A stretch of DNA of 7,711 nucleotides from an uncultured Muribaculaceae bacterium. GTDB lineage: Bacteria > Bacteroidota > Bacteroidia > Bacteroidales > Muribaculaceae. A program made the translations under genes and the position numbers. Below the pieces are notes generated by a model. The model had not been told where the DNA came from. It saw only the letters and a program-made list of their open reading frames with translations, and ran no database searches. Shown here piece by piece: positions 1 to 6,604 of the stretch. The stretch is taken from NCBI GenBank assembly GCA_910584735.1, contig CAJUBM010000127.1:1-7711 (forward strand), in the 5' to 3' direction. Each line of letters opens with the position of its first letter. The first letter of the stretch is position 1.

Positions 1-44
1 GGGTGGTCCCCTTTTCAAATGCCACCCGGGTCCCTTTTCAAGTG
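1..44. repeat. Two direct repeats resembling an IS21-like element end
   Basis: Two imperfect copies of a 16-17 base motif lie 24 bases apart: GGTCCCCTTTTCAAATG at 5-21 and GGTCCCTTTTCAAGTG at 29-44. GGGTGG at 1-6 is also inverted as CCACCC at 22-27. IS21-family elements are known to carry several such repeats near each terminus, and this motif resembles those of Bacteroidota members from memory. The transposase genes (istA/istB) would lie to the left of the window. The exact element end and target duplication cannot be seen, so the boundary somewhere around 45-55 is a guess. Confidence 0.5.
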
Positions 45-48
45 TTAG

Positions 49-486
49 CTACACATTTGGCATTGTATAATCAGAAGGCATCGGTAGCTTATTACGGGCA
101 ATCAGACAACCTTTATATAATATGGCTTGACTTTGAAGTGAATCAAGTTCTCTGAAAAGAAACTCAATATCATAGTCATCGAATTCATCACGCTTCGACC
201 GATTTTTCTTATCAAGTGGTGAAAATGTTTCTCTGAATGTCTGAATCCGGCAGGATATTTCAGCACAGTAGTTGCGCACCGCATCAGCCAGTACACGGCC
301 AATCTCTCCAAGAGAGTGGGTTTCTATTGTTACGGATTCAATATCCAAAGAGCATAGTATATCCGTGTATTCTGCGATAATCTTGCGGCATGATATGTCG
401 GATTTAGCTATCTGTGGAATTTTGATTTTCTCGCGTAAATCCTCAAGTATCGGCGCAACATCTCTTAATGTCGTTGGGTGTGGCAT
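49..486 (-). CDS. Hypothetical protein, 145 aa, possibly cut short by an insertion sequence
   Basis: I do not recognise this protein. It has no signal peptide or membrane segment and looks like a soluble, mostly helical cytoplasmic protein. Residues 10-25 and 60-88 read as amphipathic helices, followed by a basic patch (KKNRSKR, 93-99), an acidic stretch (DEFDDYD, 100-106) and another helix (108-122). Four cysteines (33, 45, 74, 79) form no obvious metal site. The ATG at 486 is the only well-placed start and has no clear Shine-Dalgarno sequence, as usual in Bacteroidota. The TAG stop at 49-51 lies a few bases from the IS21-like repeats, so the C-terminus may be truncated and the stop supplied by the inserted element. 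It stands alone, lower in GC than the operon to the right, and fits an accessory or mobile region. It is real rather than spurious mainly because the frame is long and the composition is protein-like. Confidence 0.55.
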   Translation of the reverse strand: MPHPTTLRDVAPILEDLREKIKIPQIAKSDISCRKIIAEYTDILCSLDIESVTIETHSLGEIGRVLADAVRNYCAEISCRIQTFRETFSPLDKKNRSKRDEFDDYDIEFLFRELDSLQSQAILYKGCLIARNKLPMPSDYTMPNV

Positions 487-722
487 TGGGGTGTTGTGTT
501 ATCGGGTTTGTAACTATGAGAGCCAATCAATCTCAATCAAACTTGTTGAAACGTAATGAAATTTTAGCACTCGATAACATAAACAATCAACACCTTATGA
601 GTGTTCGTGAACCTTGAATTTGATACTTTTGATAGTGTGGCAACCTACCACTGATTTTATAAAAGTATCAAATAAGTATCAAAAATACAATTTTTAACAT
701 TTGCGCGCGGGATAAAAATTAA
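487..722. other. AT-rich gene-free stretch between hypothetical gene and tRNA terminator
   Basis: No convincing coding frame is seen on either strand. Apart from the repeat array at 618-683, the only structure noted is an 8-bp inverted pair, TGTTATCG at 497-504 and CGATAACA at 572-579, which could arise by chance. On the minus strand TACGTTTC near 547-554 is one base from the Bacteroidota -7 box and might serve the gene ending at 49, but no matching -33 element was found. Confidence 0.4.
618..683. repeat. 13-bp inverted repeat plus a third phased copy
   Basis: A perfect 13-bp inverted repeat, ATTTGATACTTTT at 618-630 and AAAAGTATCAAAT at 661-673, encloses a 30-base spacer. Its core AAGTATCAAA occurs again as a direct copy at 674-683, exactly 11 bases after the first direct copy (663-672). 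Three copies of one 10-mer, two of them one helical turn apart, suggest a protein-binding array. Because it lies on the 3' side of a tRNA gene, arm-type sites of a tyrosine recombinase or excisionase are a reasonable guess. A long hairpin or a transcription-factor operator is the alternative. No integrase gene is in the window. Confidence 0.5.
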
Positions 723-755
723 GAAAGAGCTAAATCTTAGCGACTTAGCTCTTTC
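723..755 (-). terminator. Intrinsic terminator of the tRNA-Gln gene
   Basis: An 11-bp perfect stem (723-733 paired with 745-755, core AAGAGCTAA/TTAGCTCTT) with an 11-base loop starts 7 bases beyond the tRNA 3' end. Read on the minus strand, the stem is followed by CTTAATTTTTA, a T-rich tail. Position and form fit a rho-independent terminator for the tRNA transcript. Confidence 0.75.
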
Positions 756-761
756 GTTGTG

Positions 762-832
762 TTGCCTTGGAAGGATTCGAACCCTCACAGGCGGAACCAG
801 AATCCGACGTGCTACCATTACACCACAAGGCA
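762..832 (-). tRNA. tRNA-Gln (anticodon CTG)
   Basis: The minus strand folds into a full cloverleaf of 71 nt. The acceptor stem is TGCCTTG/CAAGGCA with discriminator A. The D arm is GTGT-AATGGTA-GCAC, and the anticodon loop is TTCTGGT with anticodon CTG, reading CAG. The T arm is GAGGG-TTCGAAT-CCTTC. The U1-A72 end and the GGTGTAATGGTAGCAC block are typical of bacterial glutamine tRNAs. The outermost anticodon-stem pair (27-43) is a T/C mismatch. CCA is not encoded (CAC follows the discriminator), so it must be added after transcription. The gene is single, with its own promoter and terminator, and its 3' end faces the repeat-rich flank. Confidence 0.93.
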
Positions 833-897
833 ATCAAAAATTATAATTTTGAAGCGTTCCTACGGCCGCTGTCGTAGTGCTTTTTGTTTTACGCCTG

Positions 898-928
898 CAA
901 AGTTACGGAGTTTTTCCGAATTGGCAAA
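898..928 (-). promoter_or_regulatory. Bacteroidota-type promoter of tRNA-Gln
   Basis: On the minus strand a -33 box TTTG (925-928) is followed after exactly 19 bases by a perfect -7 box TAACTTTG (898-905), matching the Bacteroidota sigma consensus TTTG-N19-21-TAnnTTTG. Transcription should begin near 891-893, giving a leader of about 60 nt that is removed by 5' processing of the tRNA. The leader contains a small CTACG/CGTAG hairpin (861-878). Confidence 0.8.
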
Positions 929-1167
929 TTTTTTTAGGACTTTTTTAATGTGAGTGTGTGATTTTTGAGCGGCTTTTGAGTCACTTTTGAAGGGGACGGG
1001 TTTTATATGGGATGTTTTTTAGTGGGATAATTGGTTGGTCTATAGCGCTATGTCGTGTTGTTTATGTATGGATGCGGTGTTTCAAAGGGGGAGGATTTAG
1101 CAGGTGATTTCGAGGGCATAAATATTTTAAATAGGGGGGAGATGGGGTGATTTCAAGGTTTATTAAC

Positions 1168-1175
1168 TATCTTTG
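1168..1175 (+). promoter_or_regulatory. Probable -7 box for the beta-lactamase operon
   Basis: TATCTTTG is a perfect match to the Bacteroidota -7 element TAnnTTTG, placed 24 bases before the first ATG. Transcription would start near 1181, leaving a leader of about 20 nt. No TTTG lies at the expected -33 distance, so the promoter may be weak or activator-dependent. Confidence 0.55.
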
Positions 1176-1199
1176 TGGAGATAAAATTGCTATTATTTA

Positions 1200-2171
1200 A
1201 TGAATAGGGTTAGATGTCCTTTTTATAGTGTGATTAGGAATAAAGGCGTGGCGATTTCATTGCTGGCGTTTTTTGTTGCCGGATGCTCTCCTTTCGATAA
1301 AAAAACTACGCCGGGTGATGGAGAAGATGACTATTCCGGGCTTGAGGATAAGATTTCAGATGTAATCAAGGACAGGCCGGGGAGATTCGGCATCGCTGTG
1401 ATAGTTGATAACGCGGATACGATTACGGTTAATGATTTGCCGGAATATCCTCTGATGAGTATGTTCAAGTTGCATCAGGCGGTAGCGGTGTGCCATTGTT
1501 TGGATATGAGGAACATTTCTCTTGACTCTGTAGTTTCAATCTCTCGAAATGAGGTGGACGAAAATACGTGGAGTCCGATGTTGAAGGAGTTCCCTTCGGT
1601 TGACTTTAGTCTTTCGGTGGGGAGATTGTTGGAATATTTGCTTGTTGATAGCGACAATAATGCAAGTAATTTGTTGTTCGACAAAATTGTGTCAGTGAAG
1701 GCCACGGACAGTATCGTGGGGAACCTGCTGCCGGGAAAAGGATTCGGCCTGCGGTTTAAGGAGGCGGAGATGAAAGAGGATATAGCGCGGAGTTATGACA
1801 ATTGGAGTACGCCGTTGTCGTATGCTTCTTTGGTGAACCGCATATTCACTGACAGCGTGGTCTCATCTGATAAACAGGCATTTATAAAGAAGGCGATGTA
1901 TAACTGCAAGACAGGAGAGAGGCGTCTTATGGCTCCTTTATCAGGGAAAGACGGCGTGATGTTTGCCCACAGAACGGGTTCGGGATATGTGAATGAGTAT
2001 GGCGAGATTATCGCGATTAATGATGGCGGCTATGTGGGGCTGCCGGGTGGCCATGGTTACTCGATAGCGGTATTTGTTAGGGATTACGCCGGGAAACAGG
2101 AGGATGCGGAGGATGCTATATCGGAAATATCCAGGGTTGTGTTCGATTATATAAGTGAAAAGCATAATTAA
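1200..2171 (+). CDS. bla: Class A beta-lactamase, lipoprotein, subclass A2-like
   Basis: This serine beta-lactamase hydrolyses beta-lactam antibiotics through an acyl-enzyme. The motifs appear in order: SMFK with nucleophile Ser87 and Lys90 (Ambler 70/73), SDN at 151-153 (Ambler 130-132), an omega-loop EAEM with Glu188 as the probable general base (Ambler 166; compare EAQM and EEEM in PER and CfxA types), and HRTG at 257-260 in place of KTG. An Arg in that first KTG position is also known in CARB/PSE enzymes, so activity is expected. The N-terminus is a type II signal with lipobox VAGC and lipidated Cys29, so the enzyme is probably membrane-anchored in the periplasm; the acidic, Gly-rich linker after it supports this. 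At 323 aa it is full length, slightly long because of the linker. It is the first gene of the apparent operon, with the -7 box 24 bases upstream. The SDNNASN and YxNWSTP blocks point to the Bacteroidota A2 group rather than TEM/SHV. Confidence 0.9.
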   Translation: MNRVRCPFYSVIRNKGVAISLLAFFVAGCSPFDKKTTPGDGEDDYSGLEDKISDVIKDRPGRFGIAVIVDNADTITVNDLPEYPLMSMFKLHQAVAVCHCLDMRNISLDSVVSISRNEVDENTWSPMLKEFPSVDFSLSVGRLLEYLLVDSDNNASNLLFDKIVSVKATDSIVGNLLPGKGFGLRFKEAEMKEDIARSYDNWSTPLSYASLVNRIFTDSVVSSDKQAFIKKAMYNCKTGERRLMAPLSGKDGVMFAHRTGSGYVNEYGEIIAINDGGYVGLPGGHGYSIAVFVRDYAGKQEDAEDAISEISRVVFDYISEKHN

Positions 2172-2189
2172 CCATCAAAATGGTATAAA

Positions 2190-3611
2190 ATGATGAGAAT
2201 AGGATTTTTGTCAGGAATGTTGTTCGCGGCTTCGTTTTTAGGATCGGGAACTGCAGCCGGCGAAGAGATCTCCGGTTCATGGCATGGAGCTATCAAGATA
2301 ACCCCACAGACTGAATTGAGATTGGTGCTTAACCTGCTGTCCGGCGAAGATGGAACTGTGGGTGTGACATTGGATTCTCCCGACCAAGGGGTATATGGAA
2401 TTCCGGGGGAGGTCGGGTTTGTGTCAAATGATTCCGTAAGTGTGTCTGTTCCCCGCATAGGGGTTGGGTATCGTGCGAGGAAGGAAGATGGAAAGCTGGT
2501 AGGGGAATTCAGTCAGGGGTCTTTGAAATGTGCCCTTATAATGTCGCCGGGGAAAGAGGCTCTATCAAGGCCTCAGACGCCTGTTCCACCTTTCCCATAT
2601 CAGGAAAAGGAGGTGAAGGTTGAGAATAGGGCGGATTCGGTAATGCTTTCCGGCACATTGGTACTTCCCGAAGGGTGGAGCCGCGATACACCGGTAGTTG
2701 TGATGGTTACAGGGAGCGGGCTCCAGAATCGCGATGAGGAGCTTTTCGGCCATAAACCATTCGCGGTGATTGCCGATTGGCTGGCCCGTAAGGGGATAGC
2801 CTCCCTGCGCTATGATGACCGGGGATGTGGGAAGTCCTCAGGAAACGGTGCTGTAGCAACTACAGCCGATTTTGCCTACGATGCTGCCGCTGTAGTGGAA
2901 TATCTGCGGGATAATAAGGGGTTTAGAAATGTCGGTGTACTTGGCCATAGCGAGGGTGCGGCCATAGCATTTGTGTTGGCAGATTGCGGGGATGGCATTA
3001 ATAAAAGGGGCGATACTGCCGTAGGAGATAGGTGTGCCGTTGCAAAACGTCCTGACTTCATTGTAGCCTTGGGGCTCCCCGTGCTACGTGGCGACAGCAT
3101 ATTGGCGGATCAGAGCGAGGTGCAGCTACGGATGGGCAATATGCCTGATGAGGTGGTTGGTGCTTATAAAGATGTGCTTCTAAAGATGTATAGCGGTATG
3201 ATTGCCGAAGGATGGGAGAAAGGGGCCGGGAGAATTGACTCGTTATGTGCCGAATGGCCTGACACACCGATATATGCATCGTTGAAAGCGAATCTCAAGA
3301 AAATAGCGGCAACCGGGAATCCTTGGTTGGAGTATTTTATAGGTTTCTCTCCTGCAGCGAACATATCACGCACGAAATGTCCGGCATTTGTGCTTTATGG
3401 CGAGAAAGACACCCAGGTGCGCCCATCGCTTCATATGCCGGGATTTAAGTCTCTGCGTCCTGATGCGGTTGTGAAATGTTATCCGGATTTGAACCATCTC
3501 TTCCAACATGCTGCCAGCGGAACTGTACAAGAGTATGGCAAGATTGAGGAGACAATATCGCCTGAGGTCCTTGAAGATATATCGTCCTATATCCAGTCTC
3601 TTCATGAGTGA
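2190..3611 (+). CDS. Secreted alpha/beta hydrolase (serine esterase/peptidase-like)
   Basis: A type I signal peptide (residues 1 to about 23, ending near GTAAG) sends it to the periplasm. Residues 26-120 form a small beta-rich domain, starting GSWHG, of the kind found before many Bacteroidota hydrolases. The alpha/beta hydrolase core spans about 142-473. The oxyanion-hole strand is VMVTGSGLQNRDE (171-183), followed by RYDDRGCGKSSG (207-218). The nucleophile elbow is GHSEG with Ser254; the acid is probably Asp407 in YGEKD and the base His436 in LNHLF. A helical lid of about 90 residues lies between 305 and 392. The core resembles the S9/S33-type hydrolases that act on esters or short peptides; the substrate cannot be read from sequence. 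The start is ATG 2190, or 2193 (Met-Met). It lies 18 bases after the beta-lactamase, with a small hairpin ACCAT-caaa-ATGGT in the gap, and is probably co-transcribed with it. Confidence 0.85.
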   Translation: MMRIGFLSGMLFAASFLGSGTAAGEEISGSWHGAIKITPQTELRLVLNLLSGEDGTVGVTLDSPDQGVYGIPGEVGFVSNDSVSVSVPRIGVGYRARKEDGKLVGEFSQGSLKCALIMSPGKEALSRPQTPVPPFPYQEKEVKVENRADSVMLSGTLVLPEGWSRDTPVVVMVTGSGLQNRDEELFGHKPFAVIADWLARKGIASLRYDDRGCGKSSGNGAVATTADFAYDAAAVVEYLRDNKGFRNVGVLGHSEGAAIAFVLADCGDGINKRGDTAVGDRCAVAKRPDFIVALGLPVLRGDSILADQSEVQLRMGNMPDEVVGAYKDVLLKMYSGMIAEGWEKGAGRIDSLCAEWPDTPIYASLKANLKKIAATGNPWLEYFIGFSPAANISRTKCPAFVLYGEKDTQVRPSLHMPGFKSLRPDAVVKCYPDLNHLFQHAASGTVQEYGKIEETISPEVLEDISSYIQSLHE

Positions 3612-3671
3612 GACCGGCCGAAACTATTTGTTTGTATGATTGTGAAATTTGATTGAAAGATATAAGATAGG

Positions 3672-5735
3672 ATGTCGATTAGGACGACAATATTTGCCGG
3701 CTTGGTGTTGTTGTCAGCAGATATGTGCTACAGCCAAGAGGGGGTTGACAGTATTCCCGGGCAGCAACTTCAAGAGGTGGTTGTGACGGGACAGTCGGCC
3801 TTTCGGCGTGTCGCAGATATACGTCTCGGTACAGAGATGCTTGAACTCTCCAAACTGGCCGAGACTCCGGCTCTTTTCGGAGAGAATGACATTGTCAAGT
3901 CAATAGCGTTGATGCCCGGTGTACACAGCGAAGGGGAGGGAGCCGGAGGTTTTGAGGTGCGCGGAGGTACATCTGCGCAGAACCTTGTTCTGCTGGACGG
4001 CATAACTCTATATAATCCGGCGCATGTTATGGGGATATTCTCTACGTTTAATGACAATGCAATCGGACGAGCTACCTTATATAAGGGTCCTCTTCCTCCG
4101 GGGTATGGGGGTGCGACATCCGCAGTGTTGGAAACAAACCTGGCATCCGGTGATATGGATGGCTACCATGCTTCCGGGACTATCGGTGTACTGGCTGCAA
4201 AAATAATGGCATCCGGCCCGGTGGTTCGTGATAAGTTGTCGTTTGCTGTCACTGCGAGGCGCTCTTATGTAGATCTGTTCTTGAAGATGATTCCAAAATA
4301 CAGCCATACTGTGATGAACTTCTATGACCTTACGGCAAAATTCCGTTATACGCCAAGAAGAGGGGATTATCTTGATGTATCACTCTTGGCAAGTCGCGAT
4401 AACATGGGGATAAGCGATTTTATGAGCATGCGTTGGGGCAATATAGGAGCCTCGGTAAACTGGATTGTATCGCGTGGTGAGAGATGGCGCATAGTTACCA
4501 CTGGTGCTTTTACTGATTATACGGCAGATATGGGAATGGCGGTGATGCGTGTCGACCGCCAACTTTCTGAGTATATCAGAAATTGGTCGGTTGGAAGCCG
4601 GGCTGTCTATCTGCCGGATGAGGGGCATGAATTTGAGGTCGGCGTAAGATCGGAACTGTTGAATGTCAAATCCGGGGAGTTCGAGGTTAACTCTGTGCGG
4701 GAGAAAGAGATAAGGTCTGGTTGGCAGAATGTGTTATGGGTTGGTTATGAAGGTCGTCTCGGGCGGGGGGTCTCACTTTCGGGGGGCTTGCGTATGGGGC
4801 TGTTTTCGGCATTGGCAGGAAATACATTCAATGATTTCGTTGCGGTTGACAAGGAATCTCCCGCTTTCCCGGCAAAGAGCTATTTTGATGCGGAACCACG
4901 TATCAGTCTGAAATATGATTTTTCGGAACTACATAATCTGAAAGTTGGCGCAGCTCTTACATCGCAGAATATCCATGCTATAAGGTCAAGCTTTACTTCC
5001 TTCCCATTCGACAGATATGCGTTGACCTCCTCGGGAGTAAGGCCCGAACGGGCAGTACAGTATGGTTGCGGTTACGCGGGAATGTCGCCGGACGGTGGCT
5101 ATGACTGGTCGGTAGAGGGATATTATAAGTCGGTCAGCAATGTCTATGATTATCGTGACGGCCGTTCGATGTTCTCAGACATTAACCTTGAAGACATAAT
5201 ATTAGGCGGCTGCGGACGGAGCTATGGGATGGAATTTATGTTCCGTAAAAATCTTGGCAGACTGACCGGATGGGTGGCATACACATTGTCAAAGACCCAG
5301 ACCCGTATCGCCGGGATAAATGATGGCCGGTGGTATGCCGCTTCCAACGACCGCAGACATAATGCATCGGTGGTAGCGCTCTATCAGATAGATTCAGGAT
5401 GGACATTCTCTGCATCATGGACATTTTCCTCAGGTCAACCCATAACCGCGCCTGATATGAAATATGAGATTGACGGTGCCACCTGCTATTATTATTCCAG
5501 ACGCAACGGCTACCGTACACCTCCCTCGCATCGCCTTGACCTGTCGGCCACGTATACCCGCCAGGGGCGCCGGTTCACAACCCAGTGGTCATTCGGGATT
5601 TATAATGCCTATTGCCGTTTGAACCCATTCGTAGTTTATTTTGAGGATGATGATACCAAGCCCTCGGGAACCAGGGCCGTGCAGCAGTCTCTATACGGCA
5701 TTATCCCATCCGTTTCATATACATTAAAGTTCTAA
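3672..5735 (+). CDS. TonB-dependent outer-membrane receptor
   Basis: This is a TonB/ExbBD-energised active transporter of the outer membrane. A signal peptide (1 to about 21) is followed by a TonB-box-like LQEVVVTG (33-40). The plug domain (about 45-160) has the usual landmarks: PGVHSEGEGAGGFEVRGG, NLVLLDGITLYNPAHVMGIFSTFN and YKGPLPPGYGG. The rest is a beta-barrel with alternating strands, ending in VSYTLKF with a C-terminal Phe, the outer-membrane insertion signal. At 687 aa it is much shorter than SusC proteins (about 1000 aa). It also lacks the N-terminal carboxypeptidase-regulatory-like domain common in Bacteroidota receptors. The downstream DUF4249 gene starts 2 bases after its stop, a recurrent pairing in this phylum. 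The ligand is unknown. A 60-base gap precedes the start; GAAATTTG at 3644-3651 is one base off a -7 box, so an internal promoter is possible. Confidence 0.9.
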   Translation: MSIRTTIFAGLVLLSADMCYSQEGVDSIPGQQLQEVVVTGQSAFRRVADIRLGTEMLELSKLAETPALFGENDIVKSIALMPGVHSEGEGAGGFEVRGGTSAQNLVLLDGITLYNPAHVMGIFSTFNDNAIGRATLYKGPLPPGYGGATSAVLETNLASGDMDGYHASGTIGVLAAKIMASGPVVRDKLSFAVTARRSYVDLFLKMIPKYSHTVMNFYDLTAKFRYTPRRGDYLDVSLLASRDNMGISDFMSMRWGNIGASVNWIVSRGERWRIVTTGAFTDYTADMGMAVMRVDRQLSEYIRNWSVGSRAVYLPDEGHEFEVGVRSELLNVKSGEFEVNSVREKEIRSGWQNVLWVGYEGRLGRGVSLSGGLRMGLFSALAGNTFNDFVAVDKESPAFPAKSYFDAEPRISLKYDFSELHNLKVGAALTSQNIHAIRSSFTSFPFDRYALTSSGVRPERAVQYGCGYAGMSPDGGYDWSVEGYYKSVSNVYDYRDGRSMFSDINLEDIILGGCGRSYGMEFMFRKNLGRLTGWVAYTLSKTQTRIAGINDGRWYAASNDRRHNASVVALYQIDSGWTFSASWTFSSGQPITAPDMKYEIDGATCYYYSRRNGYRTPPSHRLDLSATYTRQGRRFTTQWSFGIYNAYCRLNPFVVYFEDDDTKPSGTRAVQQSLYGIIPSVSYTLKF

Positions 5736-5737
5736 AG

Positions 5738-6604
5738 ATGTCAAGATACAAGATATATGCTATTTCGGCAATGTTTATAGCTATTGTTTCCGGATGTGAG
5801 AAGGAGCTTGATTTCAAATATAAGGATATTGGGCTGATTCCCGTAATCGAGGGTGTCGTTACGTGCGATGGGATTGCTGTCTCAATAACTCTTACCACAC
5901 CTATGGGTGAACCGATGGGCCATGTCAGGCGTACCGATGCCTCAGTCATGGTCTCGGATATTACAAGTGGCAAGGTATATGCGCTCCATCCTGATGCGGA
6001 TGGTGTTTTTAGAAGCAGTGAAAGTGGTGTTGTTGGGAATGTCTACAGATTGTCGGTTGAGAGGGGTGGAGAATCTTATGCGGCGGAATCACCGATGTTC
6101 GCTCCTGTAGAGATTGAGCCATTGGAATTCGGTTGGATTAAGATGCCATATGACTATGTTGCCGTGCTGCAGGTGTCGTTTTCTGATGATGAGGCACAGA
6201 CGGGTGAATGTTATTGGATAAGGGTATATCGAAACGGAGAACCTTATGCCTGGAGGGCCGTTACAGATAATTTTGCAGTGGCCGGACGTATAGATGAGAT
6301 GTTTATGACCTCGCGTAAGGACACTGATGCGGAAGATGATGCGGATGTGCTGTTTGACGGAGATGTGATGTCTGTATCTGTGGCAAGGATTCCGCGCCGG
6401 ATATATGATTATCTGGAGGCTCTTACCGGTGGTGGCAGTAACGGCCCTGTGGTTTTTGAAGGGGACTATTGCCTGGGGTATTTTCTTGCAGCATCCGTAA
6501 CGTCCGAATCTATCGTTTTCCGTTCGGGCGAGATTGCCGAGTTTTCTGAAGACACGAATAATTATGTAGGAAAAACAAAAAGCAGGTATGAATACCAAGA
6601 ATAA
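5738..6604 (+). CDS. DUF4249 family lipoprotein, partner of the TonB receptor
   Basis: A lipoprotein signal ends in the lipobox IVSGC with Cys20, so the mature protein is membrane-anchored. In Bacteroidota it is often exported to the outer leaflet. The following EKELD and the block IPVIEGVVTCDGIAVSITLTTPMG (33-56) match the opening of DUF4249 proteins, which are beta-rich and encoded beside TonB receptors. A further typical block is CYWIRVYRNGEPYAW (163-177). At 288 aa the length is normal. No catalytic motif is visible; a role as ligand-binding accessory or lid for the receptor, analogous to SusD, is inferred from gene pairing and not proven. The start codon lies 2 bases after the receptor stop, which implies coupled translation, and the 3' end overlaps the next gene by 17 bases. 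Confidence 0.85.
   Translation: MSRYKIYAISAMFIAIVSGCEKELDFKYKDIGLIPVIEGVVTCDGIAVSITLTTPMGEPMGHVRRTDASVMVSDITSGKVYALHPDADGVFRSSESGVVGNVYRLSVERGGESYAAESPMFAPVEIEPLEFGWIKMPYDYVAVLQVSFSDDEAQTGECYWIRVYRNGEPYAWRAVTDNFAVAGRIDEMFMTSRKDTDAEDDADVLFDGDVMSVSVARIPRRIYDYLEALTGGGSNGPVVFEGDYCLGYFLAASVTSESIVFRSGEIAEFSEDTNNYVGKTKSRYEYQE

Larger units (their letters stand above)
833..1199. other. Intergenic region between divergent tRNA-Gln and the beta-lactamase operon
   Basis: No gene is supported in this stretch. It holds the tRNA leader and promoter (833-928) and the probable operon promoter (1168-1175). The middle part (950-1140) is strikingly G-rich on the plus strand and poor in C, with only a 10-bp palindrome ATAGCGCTAT at 1042-1051. 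No riboswitch-like structure was recognised. Confidence 0.5.

Noticed and set aside
272..556. Plus-strand 94-aa open frame opposite the hypothetical gene
   Set aside because: It is Ser/Ile-rich with no protein-like pattern and lies mostly antisense to the longer minus-strand frame. The minus frame is preferred, though the choice is not certain.
861..890. Possible plus-strand terminator CTACG-loop-CGTAG followed by a T-rich run
   Set aside because: The stem is only 5 bp, no plus-strand gene precedes it, and it lies in the tRNA leader where it is better read as leader structure.
759..953. Plus-strand 64-aa open frame beginning MLPWKDSNP
   Set aside because: It is the antisense reading of the tRNA-Gln gene and its leader; such tRNA-antisense frames are a common artefact.
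1042..1051. 10-bp palindrome ATAGCGCTAT upstream of the operon
   Set aside because: It is a single short palindrome more than 115 bases from the promoter box, with no second copy, so chance is sufficient.
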